From NCBI GenBank assembly GCA_963702055.1, contig OY969702.1:1922001-1986000 (forward strand): a stretch of DNA of 64,000 nt, in the 5' to 3' direction. Numbering within the stretch: the first letter of the stretch is position 1; the number at the start of each line of letters is the position of its first letter. The DNA comes from CAWINX01 sp963702055 (GTDB lineage: Bacteria; Actinomycetota; Thermoleophilia; Solirubrobacterales; 70-9). The position numbers were made by a program, and so were the translations under genes. The notes below the pieces were generated by a model. That model saw only the letters and a program-made list of their open reading frames with translations, was not told the DNA's origin and searched no databases. This document shows positions 26,101-33,686 of the stretch, in pieces.

Positions 26101-26506
26101 GGTCGCCGGCATGGTGATCGCCCGCCAGCGCCCCGAGACGGCGAAGGGGATCACCTTCATCCTGCTCGAAGACGAGCGGGGGACGATCAACCTGATCGTC
26201 GGGGCGGCGGTCTATGAGCGCAGCCGTGCTCTGGTCCGCGCCGCTCCGCTACTTCGCGCCCGTGGCCGCCTCGAGCGCCGCGAGGGAGCGATCAACGTCG
26301 TGGTCTTCGAGCTGGGCGCCTTGGAGTGGAGCGAGCGGCCCTCGGCCGAGGTGATGAGCATCGATTCGGCTGCGGTGAGTCAGTCGTCCGGTGTCGTGGG
26401 CGATCGTCACAACCTCGCCGAGTGTCGTCGCGCCCGTGAGCTGGCGGTCGCCGAGTTGCGAGCTGTAGCTCCTGCCGGGCACAGCTTCGGACGGCGGGGC
26501 CGGTAG
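23117..26506 (+). CDS. dnaE2: error-prone DNA polymerase DnaE2
   Basis: 1129 residues, full length for DnaE2. N-terminal PHP domain: YVELHAHSAFSFLDGA and AVALTDHDGVWG. The C-family catalytic Asp pair is in ALPDIDLDFPRD and the palm motif GRGRGSSVSSIVCYL is present; fingers, clamp-binding region and a C-terminal OB fold (VAGMVIARQRPETAKG, GTINLIVG) follow. The replicative-type tau-binding tail is absent, as expected. It performs translesion synthesis and SOS-induced mutagenesis with ImuB, and is probably co-transcribed from the LexA-controlled promoter. Confidence 0.95.
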   Translation: MTATAPYVELHAHSAFSFLDGASTPTELAGEAAALGYPAVALTDHDGVWGSMEFAHACKGLGVRPITGAELTVGLGESEPELAHLTLLVESATGYRNLCRLLTEAHSGTREGAQRRAGQPWVPLAAVKERAEGLVCLTGCARDGVVAGRWERGERSVAAALARELLGAFGAERLRVELQRPYERHDRARNRWLAGLAERLGVPCVVSGDVHCHARSRSRLQDAFVAVRNGVGLEECEPLRRGNSSSALASPQAMAERFAEHPEAVAESARLAERLRFDLTEELGYRYPGAEDSGAERKLAELSRALLAERYAGSSDRPEAERRLEEELAVIRGLGLSGFFLLHRDLLELAREVAVEVRGPDSARAMLAPGRGRGSSVSSIVCYLTGLSHIDPVKADLFAARFLNEEVTALPDIDLDFPRDIREKLIPAVHRRYGSEHSALVAAFPTYRPRGAVRDLGKALGLAAGEIERVARMVGFHGEAGEIERHVIEAVGRERARSPRWRSLVALCGEAIGLPRHVSQHPGGMVISTRPLVDVCPVVPAAMAGRQIVQWDKDSCADAGFLKIDLLGLGMLSAVERCVTEIERVRGERVDLSRIPHDDPQTFESIRAAETTGVFQIESRAQMQMLPRTLPRDLDDLTVQVALVRPGPIQGGAIHPYIERRKALREDPGFEVPYEHPLLEPVLKETLGTIVFQEQVIEVAMALAGFSASEAEGLRRAMSRKRSEAAIRSHHERFCAGAAKRGVAAEVAERVWLQIQGFSGFGFPKAHSAAFGLLAYQSAWLRVHYGAEFLCSLLNEQPMGFYPPDALIHEAQRRGVRVAAADVNRSAVLCAVERRRGGLAVRIGLAYVKGVRSEEMEALVAERARGGPYRGIADLASRSGAGRDGLEQLVWAGALDGLPLEGGESSERRREDSWRLGVAGTARGADGARQLSLPLEPPPAPGLSPLGRWERVIEDYRATGVNLGEHPLALLRVALGEGVISSSGLARIEDGAAVEVAGMVIARQRPETAKGITFILLEDERGTINLIVGAAVYERSRALVRAAPLLRARGRLERREGAINVVVFELGALEWSERPSAEVMSIDSAAVSQSSGVVGDRHNLAECRRARELAVAELRAVAPAGHSFGRRGR

Positions 26507-26602
26507 GTCAGCCCAAGGCAGACCGACGATCAGCCTGCACAGGCCTCCGCAGAGGCAGGCCCGAATTCCTCACCTCAGGGTGGCACGCGCCGCCCGCGCT
26601 TC

Positions 26603-26619
26603 AACCCCGCAAGGGGGTT
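26603..26619. repeat. short hairpin upstream of ssb
   Basis: AACCCC/GGGGTT with a 5-nt loop, in the 200-nt gap between dnaE2 and ssb. Imperfectly complementary outer sequence (about 26575-26590 and 26655-26672) may make this another decayed compound hairpin. Confidence 0.35.
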
Positions 26620-26706
26620 CCCCTCGCCTTCGGCTCGGTTCCGCACGTTCGGTCGCGCGCCCTACCTGGGCTCGTCAATCGAACCACCTCTAAAAGGAGG
26701 CCCCAA

Positions 26707-27069
26707 GTGCAGGACATCAACAGCGTCACCTTCACCGCCAGGCTGACCAGAGACCCCGAGCTCCGCTCCACGGCCTCGGGCAAATCCGTCAGCACCCTGC
26801 GGGTCGCGATTCAGCGCCCGGGCGGCAAGGACGGCTCCGACCGCGGCGCGGTTTTCTACGACGTCGAGGTCTGGAACGGGCTCGCCGAGAGCTGCACCCG
26901 CTACCTCTCCAAGGGCAGCCGGATCGCGGTCGAGGCTCGCCTCGAGCATCAGGAGTGGACCGACGATCACGAGAACGCGCGCCAGCGCAACTACGTGGTC
27001 GCGACCCAGGTCAACTTCCTCGATCCCGCGTCGAAGAAGGACGACGAGGAGCCTGGCGAGGACGAGTAG
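26707..27069 (+). CDS. ssb: single-stranded DNA-binding protein
   Basis: 120 residues from GTG with AAAAGGAGG upstream. The OB fold shows INSVTFTARLTRDPELRSTA, VSTLRVAIQR, VFYDVEVWNGLAESCTRYL, and GSRIAVEARLEHQEW. The tail is acidic (DDEEPGEDE) but does not end in the DDDIPF tip used by chromosomal SSB to recruit partners, so this is a plasmid/ICE-type SSB that coats transferred or replicating single strands. Confidence 0.93.
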   Translation: MQDINSVTFTARLTRDPELRSTASGKSVSTLRVAIQRPGGKDGSDRGAVFYDVEVWNGLAESCTRYLSKGSRIAVEARLEHQEWTDDHENARQRNYVVATQVNFLDPASKKDDEEPGEDE

Positions 27070-27086
27070 TCCAAGCCGGTCCCCGA

Positions 27087-27120
27087 GGGCGCCCACCCGA
27101 GAGGGTGGGCGCCCTTTCTC
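27087..27120 (+). terminator. rho-independent-like terminator after ssb
   Basis: A perfect 12-bp stem GGGCGCCCACCC/GGGTGGGCGCCC with a GAGA loop is followed by TTTCTCTT. Located 18 nt after the ssb stop. Confidence 0.85.
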
Positions 27121-27161
27121 TTGCACTTGCACCCTGGCGGCGAAGGCGAGACGATCACGCC

Positions 27162-27722
27162 GTGAGACAGACTCCCCTTACCGCCCTTGGACTCCTCACG
27201 CTCGCGCTTATGGGCTGCGGCAGGGCCAGCGTTTCGGCCTCATCCCGGTCGCTTCGCTTCTCACCGCTTCCTCGCCACGCAAGGATCGACTATGCGGTTG
27301 ACGGCGACACCCTTCGCGTTCGCCTTTCATCCGGCCAGCTCCCCTACGTGCGCCTGGTCGGCATCGACTCCGCCGAAGACGTCCGGCCCGGCTACCCGGT
27401 CGAGTGCGGGTCCGAAGCTGCCGCTGCGTCGATGCGCCGGCTTGCGCCCGAAGGTTCGAGGGTGATGCTTCGGGGCGACTCCGTCGCCGGCGCCGTCGAT
27501 CGCTACGGGCGCATCCTCGCCCACGCCTTCGTCGACGGTCGCCAGCTCGAACTCGCCCAGCTGCGCCGCGGCTGGGCCTACCTCTACCGCTACCACGGCC
27601 AGCGTTTCGATGGCCTGGCGCGCTTCCAGCGGGCGGAGCGGCTCGCCCGTCGGGAGCGCCGCGGCGTCTGGCGGCTCTGTGGCGGTGACTTCCACTCCGC
27701 CGAGCCGGGTTTGCAGAACTGA
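27162..27722 (+). CDS. lipoprotein with staphylococcal-nuclease (thermonuclease) domain
   Basis: 186 residues from GTG. The N-terminal TALGLLTLALMGCG is a lipoprotein signal with lipobox LMGC. The SNase domain has VDGDTLRVRL (Ca-binding Asp residues), YVRLVGIDSAED (catalytic Arg in VRLVGID), CGSEAA (Glu equivalent) and DRYGRILAHAFVDG (second catalytic Arg). It should be a surface-tethered nuclease that degrades single- or double-stranded nucleic acid outside the cell. On a conjugative element it may clear DNA at the wall or limit competing uptake. Confidence 0.85.
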   Translation: MRQTPLTALGLLTLALMGCGRASVSASSRSLRFSPLPRHARIDYAVDGDTLRVRLSSGQLPYVRLVGIDSAEDVRPGYPVECGSEAAAASMRRLAPEGSRVMLRGDSVAGAVDRYGRILAHAFVDGRQLELAQLRRGWAYLYRYHGQRFDGLARFQRAERLARRERRGVWRLCGGDFHSAEPGLQN

Positions 27723-27880
27723 CGCCGTCCGGCTCGGGCAGCAGCGCCTCCGGCTGCGATCCATCCATCGATCGCAAGGGGGGAGGTTTCGCGCCGCTGA
27801 TCGCTTGAGCGGGTAGACGAATCAAACGCCCCGGGAGCGCTGGAACGCCCCCGGGGCTCGCACAGGAAGGGGGACTTCCC

Positions 27881-28159
27881 ATGCACGACGACGATAGCCC
27901 GCGGCGCGATGCGTCGCGCCACCGCGAGGAGGAGAAGATCGAGCGGGCGGTGCTCGCCTACGTCCTCGCCCGCTACCCGGATCTGGTCACGCTGAAGGAG
28001 CTGATCGACGAGATCGCCGGTCCACAAGGTGACCAGGCCGAGCGCGGTGCGGTGCATCGCGCCGTCGCCGAGCTGATCGCGGTCGGATTGCTGCACCACT
28101 TCGGCGAGGCGCTGCTGCCGAGCCGGGCGGCGCTTCACTTCGACGCGCTCGGGCTCTGA
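27881..28159 (+). CDS. small winged-helix-like protein
   Basis: 92 residues, with AGGAAGGGGG 8-14 nt ahead of ATG. An acidic/basic N-terminal tail is followed by IERAVLAYVLARYPDLVTLKELIDEI and RGAVHRAVAELIAVGLLHHF, which look like the helices and wing of a small MarR/PadR-sized DNA-binding fold. It lies between the nuclease gene and the relaxase region and may control transfer genes. No named family. Confidence 0.65.
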   Translation: MHDDDSPRRDASRHREEEKIERAVLAYVLARYPDLVTLKELIDEIAGPQGDQAERGAVHRAVAELIAVGLLHHFGEALLPSRAALHFDALGL

Positions 28160-28165
28160 TCGATC

Positions 28166-28197
28166 GCCCCGCGCCGCCCTGCCGGTCGGCGCGGGGC
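28166..28197 (+). terminator. terminator-like hairpin
   Basis: GCCCCGCGCCG/CGGCGCGGGGC is an 11-bp perfect stem with a 10-nt loop, 6 nt after the stop of the winged-helix gene. Only a short T-run (GGGTTTG) follows, so termination may be partial. Confidence 0.65.
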
Positions 28198-28204
28198 GGG
28201 TTTG

Positions 28205-28394
28205 CGGCGGTCGGGGTTGGGTCAGTCGGCGAGTCCCGGCGAAGCTCGATCAGACCTGCATCGAGACCGTGTACGCAGTTCAGGCAGTGATCTGAGAGAC
28301 GAACGCTGGCTGCTGAATCGGAGCTTCGCAGCCCTGCGAGAGACCGATCGGGCCCTCTCTCGAAAGCTCTCCGCAACCCCAACCCCGACCGCCG
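28205..28394. other. putative oriT / transfer regulatory region
   Basis: A perfect 17-bp inverted repeat CGGCGGTCGGGGTTGGG (28205-28221) pairs with 28378-28394 and encloses 156 nt holding a second imperfect dyad (28246-28258 with 28287-28300). Such nested repeats directly upstream of a MobF relaxase gene are the usual oriT arrangement. No nic site could be assigned by eye. The frame is open here, but the dyads and the family-typical start at 28457 or 28466 argue that it is non-coding. Confidence 0.5.
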
Positions 28395-28456
28395 ACACAC
28401 TGTGCATCCTCCGGATCAACCGAGGCAACGCCCCCTCTCCGTGGACATCCAAGGTG

Positions 28457-31400
28457 ATGGTGGGCATGACGAAGATCCAGCGCGGCAACGCCAACTACTG
28501 GATTGAGGCGGTGGCCGAAGGCGGCGAGGACTACTACACCAAGCCCGGCGAGGCGCCAGGAGAGTGGCTGGGATCACTGGCGCGGGAGTTGGGCCTGGAA
28601 GGCCAGGTAGACCGCAACGCCTACATCGCCGCTCTCGCCGGCCACGACCCGGCCTCCGGCGAGGAGTTGATCCACCGCCCCGCCCCGCGCCGCTACGTCG
28701 ACTCGGGTGGCCGCCAACGGGTAGCCGAGCCCGTCCTCGGCTACGACGTGCGCTTCGCGGCGCCGAAGTCGGTCTCCCTGCTCTACGGGGTCGGCGAGCC
28801 CGAGGTCCGCGGCGCGGTGCTGCGCGCCCACGACAGCGCCGTCGCCGAGGGGATCGGCTACCTGGAGGAGCAGGCCTGCCTGGTCCAGCGCGGCCACAAC
28901 GGCACCGAGATCGAGCGCGGATCGGGCTTGCTCGGGATGGCCTTCCGCCACCGGATGAGTCGCGCCGGTGACCCGGCGCTGCATACCCACGTGGTGGTCG
29001 CCAACCAGACCCGCGCCGCCTCCGACGGCCATTGGCTGACCCTGGCCAGCCCCAAGGGCCGCTCTCCCTTTTGGCAGCACGCGAAAGCTGCCGGCTACGT
29101 CTACCAGGCGGCGCTGCGGCGCGAGGTGGCGCGCGAGTTGGGTGTCGAGTGGGGCCCGGTCCGAAACGGCCACGCCGACCTCGCCGCGATCGGGCGTCCC
29201 GTGATCGAGCACTTCTCCCAGCGCCGCAGCGAGATCCTCGAGTCGATGGAGCGCTTCGGCGCCTCCTCGGCGAAGGCCGCCGAGGTCGCCGCATACCGAA
29301 CGCGAGATGCCAAGGACTACGGGGTCGACGTCGACACCCGGCGCGAGGAGTGGACCGCGAGAGCGGCGGAGTTCGGCCTGACTCCGCGTGGGATCGGCGA
29401 GCTGGTTCGCGAGGCGGTTCCGCGCGAGGCGGCGACGATCTCCCCCGCTGACGTGGCCGCCGCCCTGGCGAAGCTGGAGAGCCACCGCTCCCACTTCGAC
29501 CGCCGCGACTTGCTCTGCGCGCTCGCCGACCGCCTCCCCGACGGCGCCGAGGGACGCTCGCTCGCTACCGCTGTCGATGGGCTGTTGGTGAGCGAGGCGG
29601 TGGTCGAGATCCATCGCGGCTCCGACCTGATCGCCCCCACCTACTACACGACCCCGCGGCTTTGGGAGCTTGAGCAGGGGTTCATCGAGACGGCGAAGCG
29701 GGGGCAGGGCGCCGGCGCCGCGGTGGTCGACGAGCGGACCCTCGCCGCAGTGCTGGAGCGCCACCGCTACCTCGGGGAGGACCAGCGCGAGATGGTCGCC
29801 CGCCTGCTGCGCGGCGGCGAGCGGATCGTCCCGGTCGCGGCGCTGCCGGGCACCGGCAAGACGACGGCGCTGCGAGCGGCGCGGGAGGCATGGGAGGAAG
29901 CCGGGTACCCGGTGATCGGCGTCGCCACCGCGCGCAGCGCCTCGGGCGAGCTCTCCGACGCCGGCGTGCCGGCCACCTCGATCGCGGCGCTGCTGGTTCG
30001 CGCCGAGCGCTGGGCTCAGAACGGCCTTGAGCCGCTTGAGCCAGGAACCGTCGTCTTGGCCGATGAGTCGAGTACCACCGCGACTCCGCACGCCGCGGCG
30101 CTGGCGGAGATGGTCGAGCGCTGCGGCGGCAAGCTGGTCGCGATCGGTGACCCGCGCCAGATCGGCGCGGTCGGCCCGGGTGGCACCTACGGGCACCTGA
30201 CCAAGGTGATCGAGCCGAGCGTCCTGCGCGAGATCCGTCGCCAGCGCCGTCCCGTCGATCGGCGGATTGTCGAGTTGGCCCACGCCGGTCGGGGCTCCGA
30301 CGCGCTCGACCTGCTGCGCTCCGAGGGCCAGCTGGCGATTGCCGACACCCTCCCCGAGGCGCTCGGCGCGGCGGTGCTCGACTGGCACGAGTCCTTCGGG
30401 CGCGGGGAGGACGCGGTGATGATCGCGCGGCGAAACCGCGATGTCGCCGAGCTAAACGCCGCGGCGCGGGAGGCCCTGGTCGCCGACGGGCGTCTGGGGG
30501 ACGCGGAGCTGGAAGTCGCCGGGCACCCCTTTGCGCTCGGCGACCGGGTGCTGACCCGGGTTAACACTCACGAGGTCTCAAACCGCGAGCGCTGGGAGGT
30601 AATCGGCGTCGATTTGGGCGGCTGCTCGGTCGAGCTGCAGCGGATCGGTGGCGACGAGCGGATCGTCAGCCTCGACGCCGCCTACCTGGAGCAGCGCACC
30701 CCGAGCGGCGAGCCGGCGCTCCAGCACGCCTACGCGATGACCACCTACGCAACCGAGTCGAAGACCTTCGAGCGCGCCTTCGCCTTGATCGACGCCGGCG
30801 CCACCCAGGAGGAGTTCCTGGTCTCGGTTTCGCGCAGTCGCGGCCCAACCGTCGCCTACGGGGTCGCCGCGATCGAGCTGACCGATCCCGAGCTGGGGCC
30901 GGGGCTGCGCGAGATCTCCGACGAGGCCCACGAGCTGCGCGCCGCCGCCGAGCGCCCGGCCGGAGAGTTGGCGGCGCTTGAGGTCCCCATCCGCGAGCGG
31001 CTCGCCGAGCTGGAGGAGGTCGACCTGATGGCCCGGCGCTCCTACCTTGAGTACGAGCTGGAGAAGCTGGATCAGCCCTCCGCCGAGCGCCTACGCCTCG
31101 ACTCGGTCGAGGAGCAGATCGCCGAGGTCGAGGGACTGCTCAAGGACTACGCGAGTCAGCTGGAGGAGTTGGCGGCGCAGCGGCGCCCCGACCCCCAGGA
31201 GCTCAACCGGGTCGAGGGCGCGCAACGGCTCGGATCACAGCAGCTGGAGCGGTTGGGGGAGGAGCGCGAAGGCCTGATCGAGGCGGTGGGGGTCGAGCGG
31301 CCGGCGTCTCCGCAGCGGGAGGCCGAGCTGCGGGTGGAGACGGCAATGGTCGAGGAGCGCCTCACCCAGCTGCGCCGTCGCCAGATCGCCGCCGAGCGCC

Positions 31401-31675
31401 TGCAGCCCTCGGCAATGATCGAGAAGGCGCTGGGAGAGCGTCCCCGCGAAGCCGATCGGGCGGCGCTGTGGAACGAGGGAGTGGAGACGATCTATTCCTA
31501 CCGCCAGCGCCATGGGATCAGCTCGCGCAGCGGCGAACCGCTCGGGCGGGAGCCCCACCCCGGTCAGGACCGCAGCGATTGGGTCAAGAGCCAGCTCCGG
31601 CTCAGTCAGGTCCAGGTGGCGCTCGATCACACGCCGGCGCGAGAGGTCGAGCGGGGGATCGCTATCGAGATGTAG
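28457..31675 (+). CDS. MobF-type conjugative relaxase-helicase (TrwC/TraI-like)
   Basis: About 1072 residues from ATG 28457 (ATG 28466, MTKIQRGNANYW, is as good). The relaxase domain has the YY pair in GGEDYYTKPGEAPGEW and the three-His metal site in HRMSRAGDPALHTHVVV. A TraI-type helicase follows with Walker A LPGTGKTTAL and Walker B VVLADESS, and motif VTVAYGVAAIEL near the end of the motor. The C-terminal ~230 residues are a long coiled coil. It nicks oriT, stays attached through a Tyr and drives the strand into the recipient. The frame open from 28202 includes the putative oriT and is not taken as coding. Confidence 0.93.
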   Translation: MVGMTKIQRGNANYWIEAVAEGGEDYYTKPGEAPGEWLGSLARELGLEGQVDRNAYIAALAGHDPASGEELIHRPAPRRYVDSGGRQRVAEPVLGYDVRFAAPKSVSLLYGVGEPEVRGAVLRAHDSAVAEGIGYLEEQACLVQRGHNGTEIERGSGLLGMAFRHRMSRAGDPALHTHVVVANQTRAASDGHWLTLASPKGRSPFWQHAKAAGYVYQAALRREVARELGVEWGPVRNGHADLAAIGRPVIEHFSQRRSEILESMERFGASSAKAAEVAAYRTRDAKDYGVDVDTRREEWTARAAEFGLTPRGIGELVREAVPREAATISPADVAAALAKLESHRSHFDRRDLLCALADRLPDGAEGRSLATAVDGLLVSEAVVEIHRGSDLIAPTYYTTPRLWELEQGFIETAKRGQGAGAAVVDERTLAAVLERHRYLGEDQREMVARLLRGGERIVPVAALPGTGKTTALRAAREAWEEAGYPVIGVATARSASGELSDAGVPATSIAALLVRAERWAQNGLEPLEPGTVVLADESSTTATPHAAALAEMVERCGGKLVAIGDPRQIGAVGPGGTYGHLTKVIEPSVLREIRRQRRPVDRRIVELAHAGRGSDALDLLRSEGQLAIADTLPEALGAAVLDWHESFGRGEDAVMIARRNRDVAELNAAAREALVADGRLGDAELEVAGHPFALGDRVLTRVNTHEVSNRERWEVIGVDLGGCSVELQRIGGDERIVSLDAAYLEQRTPSGEPALQHAYAMTTYATESKTFERAFALIDAGATQEEFLVSVSRSRGPTVAYGVAAIELTDPELGPGLREISDEAHELRAAAERPAGELAALEVPIRERLAELEEVDLMARRSYLEYELEKLDQPSAERLRLDSVEEQIAEVEGLLKDYASQLEELAAQRRPDPQELNRVEGAQRLGSQQLERLGEEREGLIEAVGVERPASPQREAELRVETAMVEERLTQLRRRQIAAERLQPSAMIEKALGERPREADRAALWNEGVETIYSYRQRHGISSRSGEPLGREPHPGQDRSDWVKSQLRLSQVQVALDHTPAREVERGIAIEM

Positions 31676-31698
31676 GGGCGGGGACGTGGGTTGGCGGT

Positions 31699-31776
31699 CT
31701 TCGGCTGGGCGTCCGGCGGCCAGTTTTGCACGGCTTCGCCGTGCGGTTGGCCGCCTGCATGGACGCCCAGCCGAAG
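31699..31776. repeat. compound hairpin element E4
   Basis: Three nested perfect stems: CTTCGGCTGGGCGTCC (31699-31714) with 31761-31776, GGCGGCCA (31715-31722) with 31748-31755, and GCACGGC/GCCGTGC (31728-31734, 31738-31744) around a TTC loop, preceded by TTTT. A 5-nt TGCAT bulge on the right side holds the first bases of the ATG of the next gene, so the structure would sequester that start. Confidence 0.85.
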
Positions 31777-32319
31777 GCCCCGAGCACAACCCGAGAGCGA
31801 CGCGCACGGACCCTCGATCGGCTTCTCGCCACCGAGGGGGACCTGCTTCGTCGACAGGCGCTGCGGAACTCACTGACCGAGAGCGATGCAGAGGACGCCT
31901 TGCAAGACGGTTGCATTCAGTTCCTGCGCTTCTTCGACGGTGAGGAGGACCACGCCCGTCCCTGGTTGATGCTCGTCGTCAAACGCTGCGCCTGGAGGCA
32001 AAGCGAGCGGATACGGCGCTTCGATGCGCACGAGCGGGTTGTCACGGTCGATCCGCTTGAGATCGAGAACGAGATCATCCTGATCGACGAGCGCAGCGGT
32101 CCCCAGGACCTGGCCGAGCGCTCCGAGGCAGTCGCGTTCAAGGTCGAGATGCTCGAACAGCTGAAGCCAGACGAGCGCACGACGCTGATCCTGATCGGGT
32201 TCGGAGCCACTTACCAAGAGATCGCTGAGCTGCGTGGCTGGAGCATGCGGAAGGTCGAGCGATGCGCCGTTGAAGGTCGTGCCCGGCTGAACGCATTGAT
32301 CGAGAGGGGGGAGGAATAG
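31759..32319 (+). CDS. ECF-like sigma factor of the element
   Basis: 186 residues from ATG 31759, which lies at the base of hairpin E4. Region 2-like LTESDAEDALQDGCIQFLRFF and WLMLVVKRCAWRQSERIRRF, and region 4-like QLKPDERTTLILIGFGATYQ plus ELRGWSMRKVERCAVEGRARL match sigma-70 family layout, though divergent. It may direct transcription of transfer genes. Translation is probably limited by the hairpin over its start. Confidence 0.75.
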   Translation: MDAQPKAPSTTRERRARTLDRLLATEGDLLRRQALRNSLTESDAEDALQDGCIQFLRFFDGEEDHARPWLMLVVKRCAWRQSERIRRFDAHERVVTVDPLEIENEIILIDERSGPQDLAERSEAVAFKVEMLEQLKPDERTTLILIGFGATYQEIAELRGWSMRKVERCAVEGRARLNALIERGEE

Positions 32320-32321
32320 CG

Positions 32322-32672
32322 ATGCCCAAGTCTTCAGAAACCATGGAGGCCCTTCGGCCAATCGACTTCACGACCGCCCTGGTGTGGCTGCAGGAGATGA
32401 TCGGCTGCGAAGTTGAGGTGATCGTCAACCACCACGGCAGCTTCTTTGGCTGCGGCTTTCAGAGCAGGCTACTCTGCGTGCAGACCCTGCCACCCGATGA
32501 CACGGCGGTGCGAGTAGTGATGGAGGACGGACAGGGCCTCTTCCTCGATCCTGCCGAGCTTCAGGCGTTCGCTGGCGGCCTTGTCCAGGCCAGCGATGCT
32601 TGGCTCGAGTTCCACATGGCCTTCGGCTCGGCGGTGCAAATCGAGCTTGCCGAGCGTGACGACCAAAACTAA
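32322..32672 (+). CDS. hypothetical protein downstream of the sigma-like gene
   Basis: 116 residues starting 2 nt after the sigma-like gene stop, so co-translated with it. The sequence has a strand-rich middle (CEVEVIVNHHGSFFGCGF, AVRVVMEDGQGLFLDPAEL) and no cofactor or catalytic motif. It resembles a small single-domain binding protein; a role as partner or inhibitor of the sigma-like factor is suggested by the coupling only. Confidence 0.6.
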   Translation: MPKSSETMEALRPIDFTTALVWLQEMIGCEVEVIVNHHGSFFGCGFQSRLLCVQTLPPDDTAVRVVMEDGQGLFLDPAELQAFAGGLVQASDAWLEFHMAFGSAVQIELAERDDQN

Positions 32673-33057
32673 TTTCAAGATCTCCTCAAACATCAACCTC
32701 TGTTGCCTCGTCGCGAAAGTGAAAGTGAGCCGCGGATCGGTCCAGACCTTTCCTCCCGTCTGACGCAGGAGCCTGGGTGGCGCCCCATCAACGGGCTCGC
32801 AACTACGTGGCAGCGAAAGTTCCTTGACCTCGCAAGTGTGAGCTTGCCTCGGCGTACGCCGAGGCAGAATGCTGGTGCGTTAGCGCGACCGAGGACCGCC
32901 TTGCACCGCAGCGTGGCCGATCTGTGCTCGGTCCGTCGCCGCCTGGCCGCCGCTCGCGATTGGTGGAGCCTCAACTTAGTGCCGCATTTCGACGCGCCGT
33001 AAAGAGTCGGGTCCCAAGCCACCGAATCCGTCTTTTCCGCGTACACGAGTATTTGCT
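32673..33057. other. intergenic stretch with a 22-bp perfect palindrome
   Basis: No convincing gene (a 99-residue frame, 32703-33002, has no ribosome site or family resemblance). It contains TGCCTCGGCGTACGCCGAGGCA at 32845-32866, written here as its half site TGCCTCGGCGT and complement. That could be an operator, hairpin or resolution site. The right end carries the promoter of the tetR-type operon. Confidence 0.5.
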
Positions 33058-33072
33058 GTCATGTACTATGAC
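33058..33072. promoter_or_regulatory. probable TetR operator
   Basis: GTCAT-GTACT-ATGAC is a perfect 5-bp dyad with a 5-nt centre, 5 nt before the ATG of the TetR-family gene. TACTAT within it resembles a -10 element, which fits autorepression. Confidence 0.5.
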
Positions 33073-33077
33073 GGTAA

Positions 33078-33686
33078 ATGTCCAGTGCTTCTCGGTCCGA
33101 CACCCGCCCCTACCGCATGGGCCGCCGCGCCAAGGCGTTTGCCGAGACCCGCCAAGCGATCCTTGACGCGGCGAACGAAATCCGCGATCCGCGCACGCCG
33201 CTGTCCGTGGTCGCCGCCAAGGCCAGGGTTTCCGAGCGCACCGTGCTGCGCCACTTCGGCAGCCGCGACGGATTGGTGGCGGCGGCGATCGAGGAGGGCA
33301 CCAGGCGCGATGAAGCGGAGCGCTTCGCCGCTCCCGCCGGCGATGTCGCAGCTGTGGTCGCCTGTCTCGTCGCGCATTACGAGAACCGTGGCGATTGGAT
33401 GATGCGCCTGCTTGCCGAGGAGGGTGCAGACCGGCAAATCGACAAGATTCTCGACAACGGGCGTGCCGTGCACCGGCGCTGGGTTAGGGAGAAGCTCGGC
33501 CCGCTGCTCGATGACCGGAGTGGGCCCGAGCAGCGTCGTCGACTCGCCCAACTGGCGGCAGTCTGCGACGTCTACACCTGGAAGCTGATGCGCCGAGACA
33601 GCCATCTTGGGCGTGCCGAAACAGAACGTTCAATCTGCGAGTTGATTGAGGCCGTCGTGCGTCCGGGAGAGGGAACCGCTCAATGA
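33078..33686 (+). CDS. TetR-family transcriptional regulator
   Basis: 202 residues. The N-terminal helix-turn-helix is FAETRQAILDAANEI then LSVVAAKARVSERTVLRHFGSRDGLVAAAI, the standard TetR pattern. The C-terminal helical domain (residues ~75-195) is the ligand pocket. It overlaps the glycosyltransferase gene by 4 bases and probably represses the two-gene operon from the dyad at 33058-33072. The ligand is unknown, possibly an antibiotic or lipid that the glycosyltransferase modifies. Confidence 0.9.
   Translation: MSSASRSDTRPYRMGRRAKAFAETRQAILDAANEIRDPRTPLSVVAAKARVSERTVLRHFGSRDGLVAAAIEEGTRRDEAERFAAPAGDVAAVVACLVAHYENRGDWMMRLLAEEGADRQIDKILDNGRAVHRRWVREKLGPLLDDRSGPEQRRRLAQLAAVCDVYTWKLMRRDSHLGRAETERSICELIEAVVRPGEGTAQ

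Noticed and set aside
28202..28456. Relaxase start at 28202
   Set aside because: The open frame runs through nested inverted repeats and lacks relaxase-like sequence; 28457 or 28466 begins at the family-typical N-terminus.
28574..30388. 604-aa minus-strand frame inside the relaxase gene
   Set aside because: Shadow of the relaxase, whose motifs are on the plus strand.
32703..33002. 99-aa plus-strand frame in the gap before the TetR gene
   Set aside because: No ribosome site and no family resemblance; the stretch contains a palindrome and the TetR promoter.
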